Positions 60,218 through 64,000 of a stretch of DNA of 64,000 nucleotides are shown here, piece by piece. The translations under genes were made by a program, and so were the position numbers. The DNA lies in assembly GCA_026225945.1 (NCBI GenBank), contig JAMJFZ010003581.1, positions 9,010,001 through 9,074,000 on the forward strand, in the 5' to 3' direction. Below the pieces are notes generated by a model, which was given only the letters and a program-made list of their open reading frames with translations, searched no databases and was not told the origin of the DNA. This stretch comes from Cricetomys ansorgei. Its lineage: Eukaryota; Chordata; Mammalia; Rodentia; Nesomyidae. The first letter of the stretch is position 1. Every line of letters begins with the position of its first letter.

Positions 60218-63200
60218 GTAGGTAGGGCCTCTGCCTCCACTTCCATCCCTGCTCCAGGAGTCCCAGCCTGCTCACTCTACAGCTCTCCTTCGCCTTCCCC
60301 AGGTGCAGTCCTACCTAGAGAATCCCACCTCCTACCATCTGCAGCAGTCCCAGCACCAGAAGGTTCGGGAGTATCTGTCTGAGACCTACGGGAACAAGTT
60401 TGCTGCCCATGTCAGCCCAGCTCAAGGCTCCCCGAAGCCCCCTCCAGCAGCATCCCCTGGGGTGCGGGCTGGACATGTACTGTCCACTTCAGCTGGCAAT
60501 AGTGCCCCCAACAGTCCCATGGCCATGCTGCACATCAGCTCCAACCCTGAGAAGGAGGTGAGTAGGGGCTGCCTGCGTGATGTCCGTTGTTGCTCTCCTG
60601 GAAAAGTCCGGTCTTAATGGCAGAAGTGGAGGTGTCTTCAGCAGGGAGCCCCAGCCCGAGGAGAGTGACCATCATCTTGTAAGCTCTGCTGGGGGTAGGG
60701 CTGTCTCACAAGGAAAGCCCAGGGCTCTCCAAGCCCTGGAGAGAGGTGTCAAGAACTCCCTGGCAAGAGTTCCTAGGGGTGAGCCTAAACTGACCTTAGG
60801 CTCAGCTGTAGGATCTTTCTCTGGTCCGTTTCCTCCTTCTCTAGTTGAGCAGGTTGGGTGAGCTGGTGTGGTAGGAATGGCTGCCCCTCTTCTGGTGGGC
60901 CATCCCCAGATGGACTTTTTCTCTTTTCTAGTTTGATGATGTCATCGACAACATTATGCACCTGAACAACATGCTGGCCTACAACAACCCTGAAATGCAG
61001 ATGCCTAACACGGTACTCTTGGTCTTGTGGGGTAGGGGGATGGTTCCCGGGCTGGAGAGAGTTCTCAAAACAGAGCTGGTGTCTCCGAGGAGGAGGAGGC
61101 AGAGGCAAAAGTCACCTTTGTCATACTGTGACAAGGACTCTGGGTCTAAGCAGAATTGAATCAAGAAAGAAAGGGTGTGGTTAGTTAATTCCAGTACTCG
61201 GGCAGGAGAATCTGTGATTTTGAGGCCAGCCCAGTTCCAAGGCAGTTGGAGCTATGTAAATGAGCCGCTGCCTCAAAAGAAGAAAGGCATGCTGGGACCT
61301 CAGCCAGTGTGCTGGGGCAGTGTGGAGGGGTGGTTTGCTGTGGGTGTGGCAGCGGGGAGGGGGGCTTTCTGGGTCGGGTGGAGAGGAGGGGAAGCTGGGA
61401 GACCGCCCCAGAGCAGCAGTGTGTCCGAAGTGAGTCGGTTCCAAGCTAGCTGCCCTTGTGAGGATCTGTGGACCACCTCTTCTGGTGTGCCCAGGGCCAA
61501 AGGTTTGTGTTACTCACTCTGGGGCGAGCCTCTTCCCCAACCACAGACACTTCCCTCTTACAGACTTGTCTGCATGATCATCCTTTGGGTCCCGTTGGCT
61601 TGGGTGGGGTTGCAGGGCATGGTAACAGGTGAGGAGCCAGACTTAGAAGCAATAGACCTGGGATTTATCAAGACGAGGCAAGTGCCTGCACCATCCTGAT
61701 TCCCCTATATGCTCAGCTGCAAAATGGGGGTGGTACCACAGGGGTGTGGGCCAATTAGAAGGGACAAAAAAAGAGAGGGTGAGTCTGGGGAGATGACTTA
61801 GCGGTTAACGGATGGAGAGGCTTACAGTGACCTGTAACTCCAGCTCCAGGGACCCAACGTCCTCTTATGGACTCTGGGTGCCTGCACAAACCCACAGGCA
61901 GACACATACAAAATTTGAACACAAAAATAAAATAAAAATAAAAATAAAGGAGAAATAAAGGGTGCACAAGGGTCTATCCTGAGCCAGCCGACCTACTAAA
62001 GGTGGAGCCAGCCCTCTGCCTTTCTTTGGGTTCACCTGTTTGCTTTGGTTCGTTGGCTTGGGCAGAGTATTGACTATTGTCCTGGCATCAAGACAAAGCC
62101 CTGGAGTAGGTAGAGCTGGGCTGCAGTCCCTACTGCCTTGGTGACTTCGCCAGGAGGCTGGGTAGGAGGTAGAGCGAAACAAATCCAATCCTGCTGCTTG
62201 TAGGCACTGAGGCCTGGAAGCTGGGTCCTAGGGTTAGTTATCCAGTCTCCCTGGGTGGCTCCGGCCTCCGCAGGGGGTCTCTTGGCCTGTGGCTGGCTTT
62301 TACTGGTAGGAACCAGCAGATCTTTTCCATCCTTGCCTACAAGCCCGCCTTTCCTGCTCCTGCTCCTGTTCAGTGAGATTCCATACTCTCAGGGAACCTT
62401 GAGAAACTCCCAAATGGATTGAGCCCCTCCCCAGGGTTTCTATAATGGGAGTCTAATCCCATCATTGGTTAGGTTCCTCTCCCACCCCCACCCTGGCCAG
62501 GGGCTCCTGAGGGCAGGGCTGCACAGGGACTCACTTCCCACAGCAAAGCCTTGCATCCTGAATTGCTGGAGAAGGGGCTCAGGGGTAATTCGAACACTCC
62601 TGAGAACAGCTGCTCCGATGGGTTCTGGAGGGGACTCACCCGGCCTCCCTCCACCCCTCTCCCCACAGCTACCCCTATCCAGCAGCCACCTGAACGTGTA
62701 CAGCGGCGACCCCCAGGTCACAGCCTCCCTGGTGGGTGTCACCAGCAGCTCCTGCCCTGCCGACCTGACCCAGAAGCGAGAGCTCACAGGTACTGCCAGC
62801 CTCTCCCCGGTACCCTCGGGGACCCCTCCCTCCCTCCCTCCCTTCCTTTTTTTTTTTTTTTTCTTCCTCCTGTCTTCTTACCACCTCTCTCCTCTGGCCT
62901 CCAGATGCTGAGAGCCGGGCCCTGGCCAAAGAGCGGCAGAAGAAAGACAATCACAACCTAAGTGAGTCCTGCTAGCCCCTCCGTTGTCTCACCTGGGCTG
63001 GTTGAGAAGCCAGCACCCACCTCATCCCCCCCCACCCCCGGCCCCTGTGCCGGCACCCCTAGCCTGGGACACCCACATGCTCTAAGGCTAGTGAAACCGT
63101 CCATCTTTCTCCTTCCAATTAGGCCTTTTTAGGAAAGTGGGAAGGGCTGCTGGAAGAGGAGAGTCTATTGATTGCATCGCATTCTTCGGGGCCTGGGGCT

Positions 63201-63665
63201 ATAGAAGGAGGAGGTTGTTTCCAGCAAGGTCTCCTGACCCCGCCCTCTAATTGTCTGGACGGCATCCTGACCCTCCTCAGCCTCCCAGACAGCCAATCCT
63301 TTTTGTTTTTTGTTTGTTTTTCGTTTGTTTTGAGAAAGAGTCACTATGTAGCCCTGGCTATCTTGGAATTCACTATGTAGCTCAGGCTGGCCTTGAATTC
63401 ACAGAGATTCACCTGCCTCTGCTTCCCAAGTGCTGGAATTAAAAGGCTTGGCTACCACACCGGGCCTGTGGGTCCCTTTTATCTGTTCTAAACTAAGATT
63501 TTTCTATGGGGTGCCCACCCTAGGTTGGCATCTTCTTCTAGGTGGGGCCCCATCTTTCTAACCACACTCTCTGGAATCTTAATCTGTAGTTGAGAGGAGA
63601 CGTAGGTTCAACATCAATGACCGAATCAAGGAGCTGGGAATGCTGATCCCCAAGGCCAATGACCT
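60005..63665 (+). CDS. Tfeb: Transcription factor EB, N-terminal part of the coding region
   Basis: TFEB is a MiT/TFE bHLH-leucine-zipper factor that activates lysosomal and autophagy genes through CLEAR elements. It is held in the cytoplasm by mTORC1 phosphorylation at lysosomes. Coding exons in the window are 60005-60217, 60303-60557, 60932-61012, 62669-62789, 62905-62961 and 63590-63665, giving 267 codons plus two bases. The start MASRIGLRMQLMREQ is the known N-terminus with the Rag-GTPase-binding region (Ser3, Arg4, Gln10, Leu11). A run of ten glutamines spans 35-44. Ser122, Ser138, Ser142 and Ser211 occupy the same positions as in human TFEB. The activation segment is near 156-166, and the basic region with nuclear signal ERRRRF (244-249) and helix 1 closes the window. 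The ATG at 60005 has a strong context (G at -3, G at +4). The rest of about 475 residues, including loop, helix 2 and zipper, is beyond the window. Confidence 0.95.
60303..60557 (+). CDS. Tfeb: Tfeb second coding exon
   Basis: Residues 72-156, beginning VQSYLENPTSYHLQQ. Holds Ser122, Ser138 and Ser142 (NSAPNSPMAMLHI), regulatory phosphosites. The intron before it is only 85 bp. Donor GAG|GTGAGT. Confidence 0.95.
60932..61012 (+). CDS. Tfeb: Tfeb third coding exon (activation domain)
   Basis: Residues 157-183, FDDVIDNIM then HLNNMLAYNN and PEMQMPNT. An 81-base symmetrical exon, so skipping would keep frame. Its donor ACG|GTACTC is weak. Several residues differ from recalled human and mouse sequence. 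Confidence 0.9.
61165..61292 (+). repeat. B1-like SINE
   Basis: 'gtgtggttagttaattccagtactcgggcagg' to 'gccgctgcctcaaaag'. Confidence 0.55.
61640..61745 (+). repeat. MIR, diverged
   Basis: 'ccagacttagaagcaatagacctggg' and 'ctcagctgcaaaatgggggtgg'. Confidence 0.55.
61785..61953 (+). repeat. B2/B3-family SINE
   Basis: 'ctggggagatgacttagcggttaacgg', 'ctccagctccagggacc' and an (AATAAA)n tail. Confidence 0.7.
62669..62789 (+). CDS. Tfeb: Tfeb fourth coding exon
   Basis: Residues 184-223 plus one base: LPLSSSHLNVYSGDPQ and GVTSSSCPADL with Ser211, the mTORC1 site that creates the 14-3-3 binding site. Donor G|GTACTG is weak at +4 and +5. Confidence 0.95.
62905..62961 (+). CDS. Tfeb: Tfeb fifth coding exon
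   Basis: Residues 224-242: AESRALAKERQKKDNHNL, start of the basic region. The preceding intron is only 115 bp with a long T run in its pyrimidine tract. Donor A|GTGAGT. Confidence 0.95.
   Translation: MLRAGPWPKSGRRKTITT
63310..63468 (-). repeat. B1 SINE
   Basis: 'cactatgtagccctggctatc' to 'gtgctggaattaaaaggc', with a (TTTG)n start, inside the intron before the basic/helix-1 exon. Confidence 0.75.
63590..63665 (+). CDS. Tfeb: Tfeb sixth coding exon (basic region and helix 1)
   Basis: Residues 243-267 plus two bases: IERRRRFNINDRIKELGMLI and PKAND. Contains the E-box-contacting basic residues and nuclear localisation signal. Donor CT|GTGAGC. Confidence 0.95.
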
Positions 63666-64000
63666 GTGAGCATGTTTCTGGGGGTTTGGGAAGGGTTTTT
63701 ACCAGGTTTAAGTTACTAAGGGCGGCGATGGAGGTAGTGTTTTGTTTTTGTTTTGAGAAGAGAAGGTTCCTGTCTCTACTGGGTCAAGACAGTTTTTTGG
63801 GGGAAGGGAGTCTGCAGGATTTGGGGTGTCTTTCTGGAGGAGTCATGTAGGAATGGAGGGCCCTGGACTGATGGAGAGAAGAGAGAAGCAGGGCAGGAGT
63901 GAGAACGGAAGACGGGAAGATGGGCATGGGTTGGACAGATTTCATGAGCCCAAGGAATAGTGAGGAGCTGGGTGTTTCTGTGGACAAACCTCTTTGCATA
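63666..64000 (+). other. Tfeb: Tfeb intron, incomplete
   Basis: Start of the intron after the sixth coding exon. No further exon or repeat was recognised before the window ends. Confidence 0.7.

Larger units (their letters stand above)
61013..62668 (+). other. Tfeb: Tfeb intron between coding exons 3 and 4
   Basis: A 1.66-kb intron with a B1-like SINE (61165-61292), a MIR (61640-61745) and a B2/B3 SINE (61785-61953). Confidence 0.8.
13020..64000 (+). other. Tfeb: Tfeb transcription unit (continues beyond window)
   Basis: CpG-island promoter and noncoding exon, about 46 kb of intron 1, then six coding exons in the window. The gene is truncated by the window end within the intron after the bHLH basic/helix-1 exon. 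Alternative first exons are known for this gene family and may lie in intron 1. Confidence 0.8.

Overview
This is nuclear DNA from a muroid rodent. The evidence is two spliced, intron-rich, vertebrate-type genes in a background packed with rodent-specific SINEs (B1, B2/B3, B4 and ID types), expanded microsatellites and ancient MIR copies. Several gastricsin residues differ from what I recall of house mouse, so another muroid is more likely; I cannot name the species. Only one old LINE-1 fragment was recognised.

Layout. About 1-2,900 is the SINE-bearing 5' flank of Pgc. About 2,940-10,572 is Pgc (progastricsin, pepsinogen C): nine exons, a TATA promoter and an AATAAA signal, apparently intact with 391 codons. 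About 10,600-12,900 is the intergenic stretch. About 12,900-14,880 is a CpG island holding the Tfeb promoter and a noncoding first exon with a donor after 13,314. Tfeb intron 1 then runs some 46 kb to about 59,920-59,982. It holds most of the SINEs, several very large simple-repeat arrays (pyrimidine, CA and CCAT/CCAC), a 61-bp minisatellite and scattered regulatory-looking motifs. Tfeb coding exons start at 60,005 and the window ends after the exon that begins the bHLH domain (63,590-63,665), so the helix 2, leucine zipper and C-terminus lie outside.

Both genes are on the + strand, in the order Pgc then Tfeb, as I recall for other mammals. They are functionally unrelated: Pgc encodes a secreted gastric aspartic protease, Tfeb the nutrient-regulated master transcription factor of lysosome and autophagy genes.

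No new enzymatic or defence system is visible. The points most worth a second look are a promoter-like cluster (perfect CLEAR palindrome, CCAAT, TATA) inside Pgc intron 3, paired ZNF143-type motifs at the Tfeb promoter, two competing acceptors and an acidic in-frame extension at the first Tfeb coding exon, a cluster of substitutions in the Tfeb activation-domain exon, and arrays whose origin inside SINE insertions is shown by target-site duplications. Splice sites were assigned by eye from GT/AG, reading phase and protein similarity recalled from memory. Regulatory motifs are sequence matches only.
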